Source: Eubacteriales bacterium
GTDB lineage: Bacteria > Bacillota_A > Clostridia > Christensenellales > Aristaeellaceae
Reading direction: 5' to 3'
Assembly: GCA_028692205.1 (NCBI GenBank)
Contig: JAQUXV010000043.1
Coordinates: 1 to 12,592 of the forward strand
DNA: 12,592 nt
The notes beneath the pieces were generated by a model. It did not search any database. It was not told where the DNA came from and was given only the letters and a program-made list of their open reading frames with translations. The position numbers and the translations under genes were made by a program. Shown here piece by piece: positions 1 through 6,567 of the stretch (the first letter of the stretch is position 1; each line of letters begins with the position of its first letter).

Positions 1-2
1 AC

Positions 3-884
3 ATGAAACTGATCAATCAACTGCTGCGCGGTGTGGTGATCGGCGTGGCGAACATTATTCCGGGCGTAAGCGGCGGAACCATGATGGTTTCCATGGGCAT
101 CTACGATACGCTGATCGACTGCATCACCCACCTGTTCAGCAATTTCAAACACAGCGTCAAAACGCTGCTGCCCTACCTGATTGGCATGGTCGTGGGTATC
201 TTCGCGCTGGCAAGCCTGCTGACCTATTGTTTTACAAATTATCCGCTCCCGACGGGCACGGCCTTTATCGGCCTGATTTTGGGCGGCCTGTCGCCGTTGC
301 TGCGCAAGATCGACAAGAAAAAGCTCAACACGCTCGCCGTGGTGATTTTTGTGGTGTTTTTCGCGCTGATTGTGGTGATGGCGCTTGCCAACCCCACGGG
401 CAACGAAGGCCGCATTACCGTTTCGGCCGGGGAAATGGCTGTTTTGCTCGTGATGGGCGTGATCGCCAGCGCGACCATGCTGATTCCGGGCGTAAGCGGC
501 TCGATGGTGCTGATGCTGCTGGGCTACTACCGGCCCGTGCTCGCCTCTGTTAACGATTTTAAGGACGGGCTTCTGGGCGGCAATTTAGCGCTGGCCGGGC
601 AGCAGCTGCTGATCCTGATTCCCTTCGGCATCGGCGTGCTGCTGGGCATCTATTTTGTCGCCAAGGCGATTGAGTTTCTGCTGCGCCGTTGGCCCACGCA
701 CACCTACTGCGGCGTGTTGGGGCTGGTGGTGGCTTCGCCCATCGCCATTCTGCTACGCACCGATATGGCGGGGATTACGGTGGCGACGCTGCTGGTGAGC
801 ATCGCGACCTTTGCGGCGGGCTTCGTCCTCTCGGCGTGGCTGGCGAAAGGCTCTGCGGCGGAACCGGCGCAAAGCGGGAACTGA
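3..884 (+). CDS. DUF368 (PopT-type) integral membrane protein, predicted undecaprenyl-phosphate translocase
   Basis: This is a 293-residue, strongly hydrophobic protein of normal length for the DUF368 family. Its diagnostic feature is a duplicated motif: NIIPGVSGGTM at residues 17-27 and MLIPGVSGSM at 159-168, each at the start of a half of the protein, which suggests two pseudo-symmetric membrane halves. Hydrophobic segments lie at about 55-78, 110-128, 145-175, 200-222, 235-252 and 258-280. Family knowledge: DUF368 members (PopT) have been implicated in returning undecaprenyl phosphate, the cell-wall lipid carrier, across the cytoplasmic membrane. Applying that role here is inference from the motif. 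The ATG is only two bases from the window edge, so its ribosome binding site cannot be seen, but MKLINQLLRG is a typical family start. A terminator follows 53 bases after the stop, so it is the last gene of its unit. It has no visible functional link to metK. Confidence 0.88.
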   Translation: MKLINQLLRGVVIGVANIIPGVSGGTMMVSMGIYDTLIDCITHLFSNFKHSVKTLLPYLIGMVVGIFALASLLTYCFTNYPLPTGTAFIGLILGGLSPLLRKIDKKKLNTLAVVIFVVFFALIVVMALANPTGNEGRITVSAGEMAVLLVMGVIASATMLIPGVSGSMVLMLLGYYRPVLASVNDFKDGLLGGNLALAGQQLLILIPFGIGVLLGIYFVAKAIEFLLRRWPTHTYCGVLGLVVASPIAILLRTDMAGITVATLLVSIATFAAGFVLSAWLAKGSAAEPAQSGN

Positions 885-936
885 CAAAGCAATTGCGTCC
901 GCCGCGTTGTGGGCGTGCCGAATTTGTAAATTTTAT

Positions 937-963
937 GCCGCGGGAGGAACCCCGCGGCTTTTT
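937..963 (+). terminator. Rho-independent terminator after the DUF368 gene
   Basis: A perfect 8-bp stem, GCCGCGGG (937-944) with CCCGCGGC (951-958), closes a 6-base loop and is followed directly by five T residues (959-963). It lies 53 bases past the DUF368 stop and before the metK promoter, so it separates the two units. Confidence 0.9.
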
Positions 964-1050
964 CGTCCGTGTCTGCCGTGGTAACCGCAAAGCGGCGGCG
1001 TCTGGCTGAAAACCGGGCAACGGCATAGGACACATTGTAAAAATTGTGCC

Positions 1051-1079
1051 TTGCCAACCGGGGCATCTTCTGGTATTCT
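1051..1079 (+). promoter_or_regulatory. Sigma-70-type promoter of the metK leader
   Basis: A -35 element TTGCCA (1051-1056) and a -10 element TATTCT (1074-1079) are separated by exactly 17 bases. The predicted transcription start is near 1086, about 12 bases before the first stem of the SAM riboswitch, which is the expected arrangement. An ATTGT direct repeat (ATTGTaAAAATTGT, about 1034-1047) sits just upstream; its significance is unknown. Confidence 0.72.
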
Positions 1080-1097
1080 GCTAATTGACAACCGAAT

Positions 1098-1202
1098 ACC
1101 TTATAAAGAGTGGTTGAGGGACGGGCCCGATGACACCCGCCAACCTTCGCGGAAAACGAAAGGTGGTAAATCTCGCAGCGCGGCAGCGCTGGCAGATAAG
1201 GT
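1098..1202 (+). promoter_or_regulatory. SAM-I (S-box) riboswitch aptamer upstream of metK
   Basis: The leader carries the S-box core. A closing P1 stem ACCTTAT (1098-1104) pairs perfectly with ATAAGGT (1196-1202). P2 contains the kink-turn/core block GAGGGACGGGCCCGATGA (1116-1133), then CCCGCCAACC. P3 is CCTTCG with CGAAAGG. The J3/4 segment is GGTGGTAAAT. P4 has an AGCGC/GCGCT stem with a GGCA loop. Family knowledge: SAM binding stabilises P1 and favours termination, so SAM represses its own synthase. The position, between a good promoter and an intrinsic terminator ahead of metK, fits a transcriptional OFF switch. A possible antiterminator nucleus is AGGTT (1199-1203), the 3' side of P1, pairing with AACCT (1211-1215). 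Confidence 0.95.
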
Positions 1203-1216
1203 TAGCTAAAAACCTC

Positions 1217-1249
1217 ACGCGCCTGCATTGCCCGCAGGCGCGTTTTTTT
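1217..1249 (+). terminator. Riboswitch-controlled leader terminator (expression platform)
   Basis: A perfect 10-bp stem, ACGCGCCTGC (1217-1226) with GCAGGCGCGT (1234-1243), has a 7-base loop and runs into seven consecutive T residues (1243-1249). It lies 14 bases after the aptamer's P1 stem and about 80 bases before the metK start, as expected for the regulated terminator of a SAM-I switch. Confidence 0.9.
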
Positions 1250-1327
1250 CAGGCTGAAAACGCGCGCTGCCTTTCCATACGTTAACCGGCCTGACACCGG
1301 TTGTCCGACCGACAAGGAGGCTGACCC

Positions 1328-2506
1328 ATGCGAACTGTTTTCACATCCGAATCCGTTACCGAAGGCCACCCCGATAAACTGTGCGACCAGATCAGCGACG
1401 CGGTGCTGGACGCGATCCTCACCGAGGACCCCAATGCGCGCGTCGCCTGCGAAACCTGCGCCACCACCGGCCTTGTGCAGGTGATGGGAGAAATTACCAC
1501 CAGCGCGTATGTCGCGATTGATGAAATTGCCCGGCAGGTGGTTAAGGATATCGGTTACACCTCCAGCGACCTGTTTTTCGACGGCAACAGCTGCGCCGTG
1601 CTGGTGGCCGTGCATGCCCAGAGCCCGGATATCGCCCAGGGCGTGGACTGCGCGCTGGAAGCGCGCGGCGACGGCTGCGCGGCCGACGACCATCTGGGCG
1701 CGGGCGACCAGGGCATGATGTTCGGCTTTGCCTGCAACGAAACGCCCGAATTGATGCCCCTGCCCATCAGCCTGGCCCACCGGCTTACGCGCAGGCTGGC
1801 CGCCGTGCGCAAGAACGGCGAGCTGCCGTGGCTGCGCCCCGACGGCAAAAGCCAGGTGACCGTCGTCTATGAAGACGGCAAGCCCGTCGCGGTGGACGCC
1901 GTGGTCATTTCCACCCAGCACAACCCCGAAATCAGCCAGCAGGCGATCCGGGAAGCGGTTGAGCGCGAGGTGATCCGCAAGGTAATTCCGGCGGAGCTGA
2001 TGACGGCGGAAACGAAGATATACGTTAACCCCACCGGGCGCTTCGTGCTGGGCGGCCCCGCGGGAGATACGGGCCTCACGGGCCGCAAGATCATCGTGGA
2101 TACGTATGGCGGGTACGCCCACCACGGCGGCGGCGCGTTCAGCGGCAAGGACCCCACCAAGGTGGACCGTTCCGCCTGCTATGCCGCGCGCTATGTTGCC
2201 AAGAACATCGTGGCCGCCGGGCTGGCGGAACGCTGCGAAGTGGCGCTGGCTTACGCGATCGGCGTGGCGCAGCCTGTGAGCGTGCAGGTGGATACCTTCG
2301 GCACCGGCAGGCTGACCGATGAGGAGCTGAGCCGCGAGGTGCTTAAGCTGTTCGATTTGAGCCCTTCCGGCATCATCCGCACGCTGAAGCTGCGGCAACC
2401 CATCTACCGGCAGGTGGCGGCCTACGGCCATTTCGGCCGTCCGGACCTTGACCTGCCATGGGAAAAGACCGACCGGGTGGAGGACTTGAAAAAGCTGCTG
2501 AAATAA
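1328..2506 (+). CDS. metK: S-adenosylmethionine synthase (methionine adenosyltransferase)
   Basis: The 392-residue protein matches the usual MetK length. It condenses ATP and methionine to S-adenosylmethionine, releasing phosphate and pyrophosphate, in the cytoplasm. Visible signatures are the N-terminal [20 protein letters not shown] stretch (residues 7-26, ATP and Mg2+ contacts), the [12 protein letters not shown] signature (124-135), and the glycine-rich [16 protein letters not shown] loop (267-282), which carries the K+/phosphate-binding residues. The following residues read ACY where AAY is usual, a conservative change. The C-terminal [14 protein letters not shown] (366-379) is also typical. 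AAGGAGG ends 7 bases before the ATG, which fixes the start. Expression is predicted to fall when SAM is abundant, through the upstream S-box. It stands alone on the plus strand, while the other methionine genes are on the minus strand. Confidence 0.98.
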   Translation: MRTVFTSESVTEGHPDKLCDQISDAVLDAILTEDPNARVACETCATTGLVQVMGEITTSAYVAIDEIARQVVKDIGYTSSDLFFDGNSCAVLVAVHAQSPDIAQGVDCALEARGDGCAADDHLGAGDQGMMFGFACNETPELMPLPISLAHRLTRRLAAVRKNGELPWLRPDGKSQVTVVYEDGKPVAVDAVVISTQHNPEISQQAIREAVEREVIRKVIPAELMTAETKIYVNPTGRFVLGGPAGDTGLTGRKIIVDTYGGYAHHGGGAFSGKDPTKVDRSACYAARYVAKNIVAAGLAERCEVALAYAIGVAQPVSVQVDTFGTGRLTDEELSREVLKLFDLSPSGIIRTLKLRQPIYRQVAAYGHFGRPDLDLPWEKTDRVEDLKKLLK

Positions 2507-2662
2507 GCTTGCGGGTTGCCCGTGTTGTCAACCCCGGGGCGGCGGGGAATGCCGCTTCCAAACGGGAAGGCGCAGCCCCGCGGCGATATTGCCGCCCTGC
2601 ATCCAGTAGCGGACAGCGCCTTTGCCGGCTTGCCTGTCGAAAGGTGAACCCAGTAAAATAGA

Positions 2663-2705
2663 AGTGCCCGTAAGTATGGCATTGCCAAACTTCCGGGCAC
2701 TTTTT
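2663..2705 (+). terminator. Terminator of metK, possibly bidirectional
   Basis: A long interrupted hairpin: AGTGCCCG (2663-2670) pairs with CGGGCACT (2694-2701), then AAGT with ACTT, then TGG with CCA near the loop. On the plus strand it runs into five T residues (2701-2705), ending the metK transcript about 160 bases after its stop. On the minus strand the same hairpin is followed by TCTATTTT, a weaker U tract that could stop the convergent ABC transporter transcript. The preceding 2507-2660 stretch holds GC-rich potential hairpins (for example GCGGC/GCCGC around 2580-2595) and no gene. Confidence 0.82.
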
Positions 2706-2720
2706 CGTATGCGGGAGAGC

Positions 2721-2753
2721 AGCGGTGCCCCGCTGTGAAAACAGCGGGGCGCT
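2721..2753. other. GAAA-loop hairpin between convergent metK and ABC units
   Basis: A perfect 10-bp stem, GCCCCGCTGT (2727-2736) with ACAGCGGGGC (2741-2750), encloses a GAAA tetraloop. An AGC/GCT extension lies outside a small bulge. Neither strand has an immediate strong T tract; the plus side reads GCTATTTTAG. It may be an RNA-stabilising 3' structure or accessory terminator for the ABC transcript. Function is inferred from position only. Confidence 0.5.
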
Positions 2754-2790
2754 ATTTTAGATCTTTTGCGGCATGAAGCCGTTACGTTTA

Positions 2791-3648
2791 TCAGCCTTCG
2801 GCTTTCGTGGAGAACCGCAGGATGGACAGAAGATAGAACAGCACGCCGGAACCCACGATGATCAGCAGGCTGACGTACGCGGGCACCGCCTGGCCGCCGA
2901 AGCGGAAAACCACGCCCATCTCCTGCTGGAAGCCGTCGCCGATGGCCGGGGGCAGGCTGCCGAACACCTGCTGCAGGGAATCGGCAATCATCACCTGCCG
3001 AAGCAGCAGCGCGGAATGGGAAAGCGGAATAATTTTAACAAGGAACTGGATGGCGTCCGGCAGAATGCCGATGGGCAGATAGACGCCGGTTAAAAACCCG
3101 ACCAGCGTGCCGACGATGCTGCTGAGCGTGCCGAACGCGTTCTGGGTTTTGATAAACGATACGATCAGCGACAGGAACGCCGTGTTGCTTAAGGCCGACA
3201 GCAGGATCAGCCCGACGGCTTCAAGCATCCGCAGGGGCGGCAGCAGCGCGCCGCCGCGGGCGACGATGTAGGTTTCCGCCAGGATAAAGGCGAGCATCGA
3301 CATGATGCTGCCGATCAGAAAAGCGGAAAGCTCGTACCCCGCCACCAGCCTGCTGCGCCCGACCGGCGAGGCCTTGAAATCCTTTACGATCTTGTTGGCC
3401 CGGTCTTCCACCATGGTGCCGAACGCGCCCAGTACCGTGGTCATGGAGGCCACGGCCAGCACGCCGGACATGAGCCAGCTGTCCATCAGGGTATGCACGC
3501 CTTCCACCTTCGGCAAGCTGGACGCCCATACGTCGCCCAGAAACAGCAGGTACAGCGCAAAGATGATGAACACCGCCATCAGGGAGAAAAACACCGACAC
3601 CTTATCCCGGAAAAAGACCTTCATATTGCGGATGATGAGAGCTTTCAT
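2791..3648 (-). CDS. ABC-2 type exporter permease
   Basis: This is a 285-residue membrane protein. A short cytoplasmic N-terminus (MKALIIRNMKVFFRDK) leads into hydrophobic segments at about residues 19-38, 58-80, 106-129, 143-166, 175-196 and 257-278, the six-span plan of ABC-2 permeases. An amphipathic EDRANKIVKDFKASPVGR segment (81-98) between the second and third spans is typical of DrrB-like drug or polysaccharide exporters. Its ATG overlaps the stop of the upstream ATPase gene by four bases (ATGA), so the two are translationally coupled and almost certainly form one transporter, probably as a dimer of each subunit. The substrate cannot be read from the sequence. The pair stands alone, with no two-component or biosynthetic neighbour to suggest one. 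Confidence 0.9.
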   Translation of the reverse strand: MKALIIRNMKVFFRDKVSVFFSLMAVFIIFALYLLFLGDVWASSLPKVEGVHTLMDSWLMSGVLAVASMTTVLGAFGTMVEDRANKIVKDFKASPVGRSRLVAGYELSAFLIGSIMSMLAFILAETYIVARGGALLPPLRMLEAVGLILLSALSNTAFLSLIVSFIKTQNAFGTLSSIVGTLVGFLTGVYLPIGILPDAIQFLVKIIPLSHSALLLRQVMIADSLQQVFGSLPPAIGDGFQQEMGVVFRFGGQAVPAYVSLLIIVGSGVLFYLLSILRFSTKAEG

Positions 3649-4559
3649 TGACGGATCTCCTTTCCGGTGATGCCGATAAACGCGTCGTCCATGGTGCCGC
3701 CGAGCACCTCAAAGCCGCTGATAAACGGTTTCACGCGCTCCAGCATCGGCAGCGCCGAAAGCGTGTTGTCAATCTTCAGCACAATCCGGTCCGCGACCCG
3801 CGAGTATTCCGCGTTCATATCCTGAAGCGTCAGCAGGAGCCCCGGCAGATCGGCGGGCGAAAGCTTAAGCTGGTCGCTGGCGTACTGCTCCTTCAGCTCC
3901 GTGGGCGTGCCTTTGGCGGCGATCAGCCCATCGTCGATCACGACTACGTAATCGGCGTCGGCGGCCTCCTCCATGTAGTGGGTGGTCAGGAACACGGTCA
4001 GCCCCGTATCCAGCTGCAGGGCGCGAATGCTGTCCCACACGCTCTTGCGCGTTTGCGGGTCCAGCCCTGTGGTGGGTTCGTCCAGAAAGAGGATTTTCGG
4101 CGTGTTGATCAGCGCGCGGGCGATATCGGCCCGCCGCTTCTGCCCGCCGGACAGCTTGCCGTACGGGCGGCGCAGAAAGTCCTTAACGTCGGCGACGTCA
4201 GCCACCCGGCGCACGGCTTCCGTAAGCGATTTGTGTGATGCGGTGTACAGCCCGCCGCGCAGGCGGATGTTCTCCTCCACGGTCAGCAGCGGGTCCAGCA
4301 GATGATCCTGAAACACGACGCCGATGGACGAGCGGATGGCCGCGTCGTCCGTGCCCAACCGATGCCCGTCGATGGCCGCCTCGCCCTCGTCCGCGCCCAG
4401 GAGCGTGCAAAGCATATCAATGGTGGTGGATTTGCCCGCGCCGTTCGGCCCCAGAAAGGCGAACAGCTTGCCCTGCTCCACATAAAAATCAATGCCCCGC
4501 ACGGCCTTGACCGGCCCGTACGCTTTTCGAAGCCCGTTTACCTCGATAATCTTATCCAA
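3645..4559 (-). CDS. ABC exporter ATP-binding protein (DrrA/CcmA-like), TTG start
   Basis: The protein is 304 residues from a TTG codon at 4559. It has Walker A GPNGAGKST (37-45), Q-loop Q84, signature LSGGQ (136-140), Walker B ILFLDE (156-161) and H-loop H194. The C-terminal extension of roughly 75 residues ends in GGTMDDAFIGITGK, matching the DrrA-type tail. It should hydrolyse ATP to drive the adjacent permease. Start choice: the frame stays open upstream to ATGs at 4721 and 4577, but GGAGGG lies six bases before the TTG and inside the longer reading. Homology begins at DKIIEVNGLRKAYG, and the promoter at 4627-4655 is too close to allow the 4721 start. The gene overlaps the permease start by four bases. 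Confidence 0.93.
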   Translation of the reverse strand: MDKIIEVNGLRKAYGPVKAVRGIDFYVEQGKLFAFLGPNGAGKSTTIDMLCTLLGADEGEAAIDGHRLGTDDAAIRSSIGVVFQDHLLDPLLTVEENIRLRGGLYTASHKSLTEAVRRVADVADVKDFLRRPYGKLSGGQKRRADIARALINTPKILFLDEPTTGLDPQTRKSVWDSIRALQLDTGLTVFLTTHYMEEAADADYVVVIDDGLIAAKGTPTELKEQYASDQLKLSPADLPGLLLTLQDMNAEYSRVADRIVLKIDNTLSALPMLERVKPFISGFEVLGGTMDDAFIGITGKEIRQ

Positions 4560-4626
4560 TGTTATCCCTCCGTACATGGAAACCTCGTCGGCAGGCACAA
4601 TCGTATACCGGCCGGAATGCGGGTAT

Positions 4627-4655
4627 AGTATAGCATCCGTTATTTTACTGGGCAA
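4627..4655 (-). promoter_or_regulatory. Sigma-70-type promoter of the ABC exporter operon
   Basis: On the minus strand, TTGCCC (-35, 4655-4650) and TATACT (-10, 4632-4627) are separated by exactly 17 bases. The start would be near 4620, giving a leader of about 60 bases before the TTG start codon at 4559. Confidence 0.7.
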
Positions 4656-4724
4656 CCAGAGAAGGGTTAAAACCAGATTAGAAACGTATGATAGATACAG
4701 ATTGGCCCCTGTAAGCAACACCCA

Positions 4725-4918
4725 CCGGCCTGCTGAAAAAGGCGTATCTGTGTTATCACCTGCGCCATGGCCGGGCAGTCACGTACGTCCCGGCCTGTTG
4801 AAAAAGGCGCATCTGTGTTGTCACCTGCGCCACGATCCGGGCAGTCACGTACGTCCGTGTACGCTCCTGCCCGGATCGGGCTTGGTTCCTAACATCTGCA
4901 CCTTTTTGAGCAGGCCGG
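4725..4918. repeat. 194-bp MITE-like element with 18-bp terminal inverted repeats and internal tandem copies
   Basis: The ends are inverted repeats: CCGGCCTGCTGAAAAAGG (4725-4742) and CCTTTTTGAGCAGGCCGG (4901-4918), matching at 17 of 18 positions. Inside are two adjacent direct copies of about 65 bp (4726-4790 and 4791-4856), identical at about 60 of 66 positions, then a diverged copy in opposite orientation (4857-4917) that shares TGCCCGGATCG and GTACG blocks with the second copy. The second and third copies could therefore fold into a long imperfect hairpin. No transposase is present and no target-site duplication is obvious by eye. Frames open across it look like by-products of the repeats and carry no recognisable domain or ribosome binding site. 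Confidence 0.8.
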
Positions 4919-5191
4919 ACGCTTGTATTCGGAGGGGGGTAACGGAGGGGAAAGCGAGTCTGTGTTGCCTGCTTCGCCCCGGACACTTGCGTTCGGAAGG
5001 GTTAATGGCGGGGGAAATGGGTCGGTGTTGCCTGCTTCGCCTTGTGAGCAGGCCGGACGCTTGTATTCGGAGGGGGGTAACGGAGGGGAAAGCGAGTCTG
5101 TGTTGCCTGCTTCGCCCCGGACACTTGCGTTCGGAAGGGTTAATGGCGGGGGAAGCGACTCGGTGTTGCCTGCTTCGCCTTATGAGCAGGC
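4908..5191. repeat. 138-bp tandem repeat, two full copies plus a stub
   Basis: Copies at 4908-5045 and 5046-5183 differ at only 5 of 138 positions. A third copy stops after GAGCAGGC (5184-5191). Each unit is itself two related halves of about 64 and 63 bp (4915-4978 and 4979-5041; 5053-5116 and 5117-5179), both starting CCGGAC and ending TGTTGCCTGCTTCGCC, plus an 11-base joint. At each joint GCCTGCT and AGCAGGC (5030-5053; 5168-5191) can form a 7-bp stem with a 10-base loop. The period is a multiple of three (46 codons), so several reading frames stay open through the array without implying a protein. The first copy overlaps the end of the neighbouring inverted-repeat element by sharing its AGCAGGCCGG terminus. 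Confidence 0.92.
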
Positions 5192-5245
5192 TATATTTTG
5201 TTTTCGTATGGGGTGGCGGAGAAGAACAGCCCGACGGTTTGCCGG

Positions 5246-5280
5246 AAAAACAAAGAGCCGCGCGGATTTTCCGCGCGGCT
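5246..5280 (-). terminator. Rho-independent terminator of the FMN-binding protein gene
   Basis: A perfect 10-bp stem, AGCCGCGCGG (5256-5265) with CCGCGCGGCT (5271-5280), has a 5-base loop. Read on the minus strand it is followed by CTTTGTTTTT, and it lies about 30 bases after the stop of the RnfG-like gene. Confidence 0.88.
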
Positions 5281-5310
5281 AAAAAAGATTCAATGCGATA
5301 TTAGGCGGGG

Positions 5311-5835
5311 TTACTCCGCTGCGCCCGCCACGGCGGCGGCGGCGATGTTGACGCCCTTGGTAACGGCGGTGCTGGTGATGGTGGCGCCGCTGATGGCGTC
5401 CACATCCTTGTTGAGGGTCACGGGCGCTTTTACGCCGATGAACTGGTCGGTAAATGCCGGTTCCTTGGCTTTTGCGCCGAGGCCCGCGGTTTCGGCAAAC
5501 TTGGTGCCGCCGACGCTCAGGCCGGTCAGCGCGCCGTCCATGCCGATGCCGACGGTGATCTCAACGGGTCCGCCGTATCCGGTAACGGTAACGGTGGCGG
5601 TGTAGCCGATGGGCTGGCCGTCCTTCAAGCCGCGGAAAAGGGTATCCACCGTCTGGTCGTGGGCAAGCTCCTCAAAGCTGTCCGCGGAGGCGAGTACAGC
5701 CCTGCGGGCTTCGTCGGCCGCCTTGGCGGAGGCTTCGGCAATGGGGCCCAGGGTGACGGCGTTGGTCATCGCGAGCAAAAGGCCCGCGCAAAGCGTGATG
5801 ATCGTCAAAATCAGGAAAGGGGGAATCTTTTTCAT
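5311..5835 (-). CDS. RnfG-like membrane-anchored FMN-binding protein, stand-alone
   Basis: This is a 174-residue protein. A single N-terminal membrane segment (about residues 5-26) is followed by an extracytoplasmic FMN_bind domain. The conserved ETAGLGAKAKEPAF block (115-128) and DAISGATITS (146-155) are the hallmarks. In this family the Thr of SGAT (here T152) receives FMN through a phosphodiester bond made by an ApbE-type transferase. In complete Rnf or Nqr complexes, RnfG carries electrons between ferredoxin or NADH and the ion-pumping subunits. Here no rnfA, B, C, D or E neighbour is present, so a solitary extracytoplasmic flavin electron carrier is equally possible. AAGGAG lies 10 bases before the ATG. 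The gene has its own strong promoter and terminator, making a single-gene unit. Confidence 0.88.
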   Translation of the reverse strand: MKKIPPFLILTIITLCAGLLLAMTNAVTLGPIAEASAKAADEARRAVLASADSFEELAHDQTVDTLFRGLKDGQPIGYTATVTVTGYGGPVEITVGIGMDGALTGLSVGGTKFAETAGLGAKAKEPAFTDQFIGVKAPVTLNKDVDAISGATITSTAVTKGVNIAAAAVAGAAE

Positions 5836-5868
5836 GTTCGTATACGCTCCTTTGGTGTTCCGACAGCT

Positions 5869-5897
5869 ATTATACCCGCACGGGCGGCGGAAAGCAA
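5869..5897 (-). promoter_or_regulatory. Strong sigma-70-type promoter of the RnfG-like gene
   Basis: On the minus strand, TTGCTT (5897-5892) and a perfect TATAAT (5874-5869) are separated by exactly 17 bases. The start would be near 5862, about 27 bases before the ATG. It begins only 13 bases past the stop of the upstream GtrA gene, so the RnfG-like gene can be expressed independently. Confidence 0.82.
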
Positions 5898-5910
5898 CCC
5901 TGAAAGGACA

Positions 5911-6396
5911 TCATTCTCCGCTTGTCGTGCAGGCGGCTTTCTCCTCCGCGCGTTTAGCCACTTCGTTGGTGTCGATGGTGTAGCGGTAAACCACAAAGCG
6001 CTGGAATGTGTACTCCGTAACGAAATTGATAAGCATCGTGCCGACCAGCACGATGTAATCGTTCCAGCCCGCGCCGGTCAGCGCGTCGCCCCACCAGATG
6101 GACAGGGGCGTAAACACCAGATAATACAGGAACACTAGCGTCATCGCCTTGGAGATGTTCGCCACGCTGCGGAAGGTGTAACGGCGGTTGAAGGTGAAGT
6201 TCCACAGCACGCTCAGCACCAGCGCGATGCCGTACCCCAGCCAGTAGGGGAACTGAAAGACCTCGTTAAAAAGCGTGAAGGATAATACCTGTATTAACCC
6301 CGCCGAGGCCGAGAACAGCGTGAACTTGACCATCTGCCACGACTGCTGGCGGGCGGTGAGCTGCTTGATCGTCTTTTGGGTCTCCTTTTCTGCCAT
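5911..6396 (-). CDS. GtrA family membrane protein
   Basis: The protein is 161 residues from the ATG at 6396. Four hydrophobic segments, at about residues 24-44, 50-68, 84-102 and 113-132, and the motifs LSVLWNFTFNRRYTF (61-75) and INFVTEYTFQRFVVY (123-137) identify the GtrA (PF04138) fold. Family knowledge: GtrA proteins are small four-span proteins linked to moving lipid-carried sugars across the membrane for cell-surface glycosylation. No glycosyltransferase is adjacent, so the substrate is unknown. The frame continues upstream to an ATG at 6489, but AAAGGAG sits eight bases before the 6396 ATG, and the extra residues (CLRANRCKG) are not membrane-like or family-like. The C-terminus is a short charged cytoplasmic tail. 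No terminator separates it from the next gene. Confidence 0.88.
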   Translation of the reverse strand: MAEKETQKTIKQLTARQQSWQMVKFTLFSASAGLIQVLSFTLFNEVFQFPYWLGYGIALVLSVLWNFTFNRRYTFRSVANISKAMTLVFLYYLVFTPLSIWWGDALTGAGWNDYIVLVGTMLINFVTEYTFQRFVVYRYTIDTNEVAKRAEEKAACTTSGE

Positions 6397-6497
6397 ATGC
6401 CGCACTCCTTTGCACCGGTTCGCCCGTAAGCAATCAATGATTCCAATGATAAAATCCGTATCGGAGCCCGCGGGCGTACGGCGCTCCAATTTTGTTT

Positions 6498-6526
6498 ATC
6501 GTACGCCTGTCGCGCGCCCGCGTCAA
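6498..6526 (-). promoter_or_regulatory. Probable promoter of the GtrA gene
   Basis: On the minus strand, TTGACG (6526-6521) and TACGAT (6503-6498) are separated by exactly 17 bases. This would give a leader of about 95 bases before the ATG at 6396. The -35 is strong and the -10 only fair. An alternative -10, TATCAT, lies downstream near 6450 but lacks a matching -35. Confidence 0.6.
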
Positions 6527-6567
6527 GCGGGAACGGACAGAAACGGAGGCGCTTTTGAACCTGCGAA

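Noticed and set aside
1085..1090. TTGACA as a second -35 element for metK
   Set aside because: No -10-like sequence lies 16-18 bases downstream, which would fall inside the riboswitch. It sits at the predicted transcription start of the better promoter.
1202..2431. 409-residue open frame antisense to metK
   Set aside because: It is a low-information shadow with no ribosome site or family resemblance, opposite a certain gene.
2727..2750. Hairpin as the sole terminator of the ABC operon
   Set aside because: No T tract follows it on the minus strand. The next hairpin (2663-2701) has the better U tract in that direction.
4725..5191. Possible CRISPR array
   Set aside because: The repeats are directly adjacent 64-66 or 138-bp units with no unique spacers of even length and no cas gene nearby.
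4492..5304. 270-residue plus-strand open frame through the repeats
   Set aside because: It starts antisense to the ABC ATPase N-terminus, has no ribosome binding site, and its repeated peptides come from the 138-bp period being divisible by three.
6397..6489. N-terminal extension of the GtrA protein
   Set aside because: A well-spaced AAAGGAG marks the internal ATG at 6396, and the extension lacks family features.
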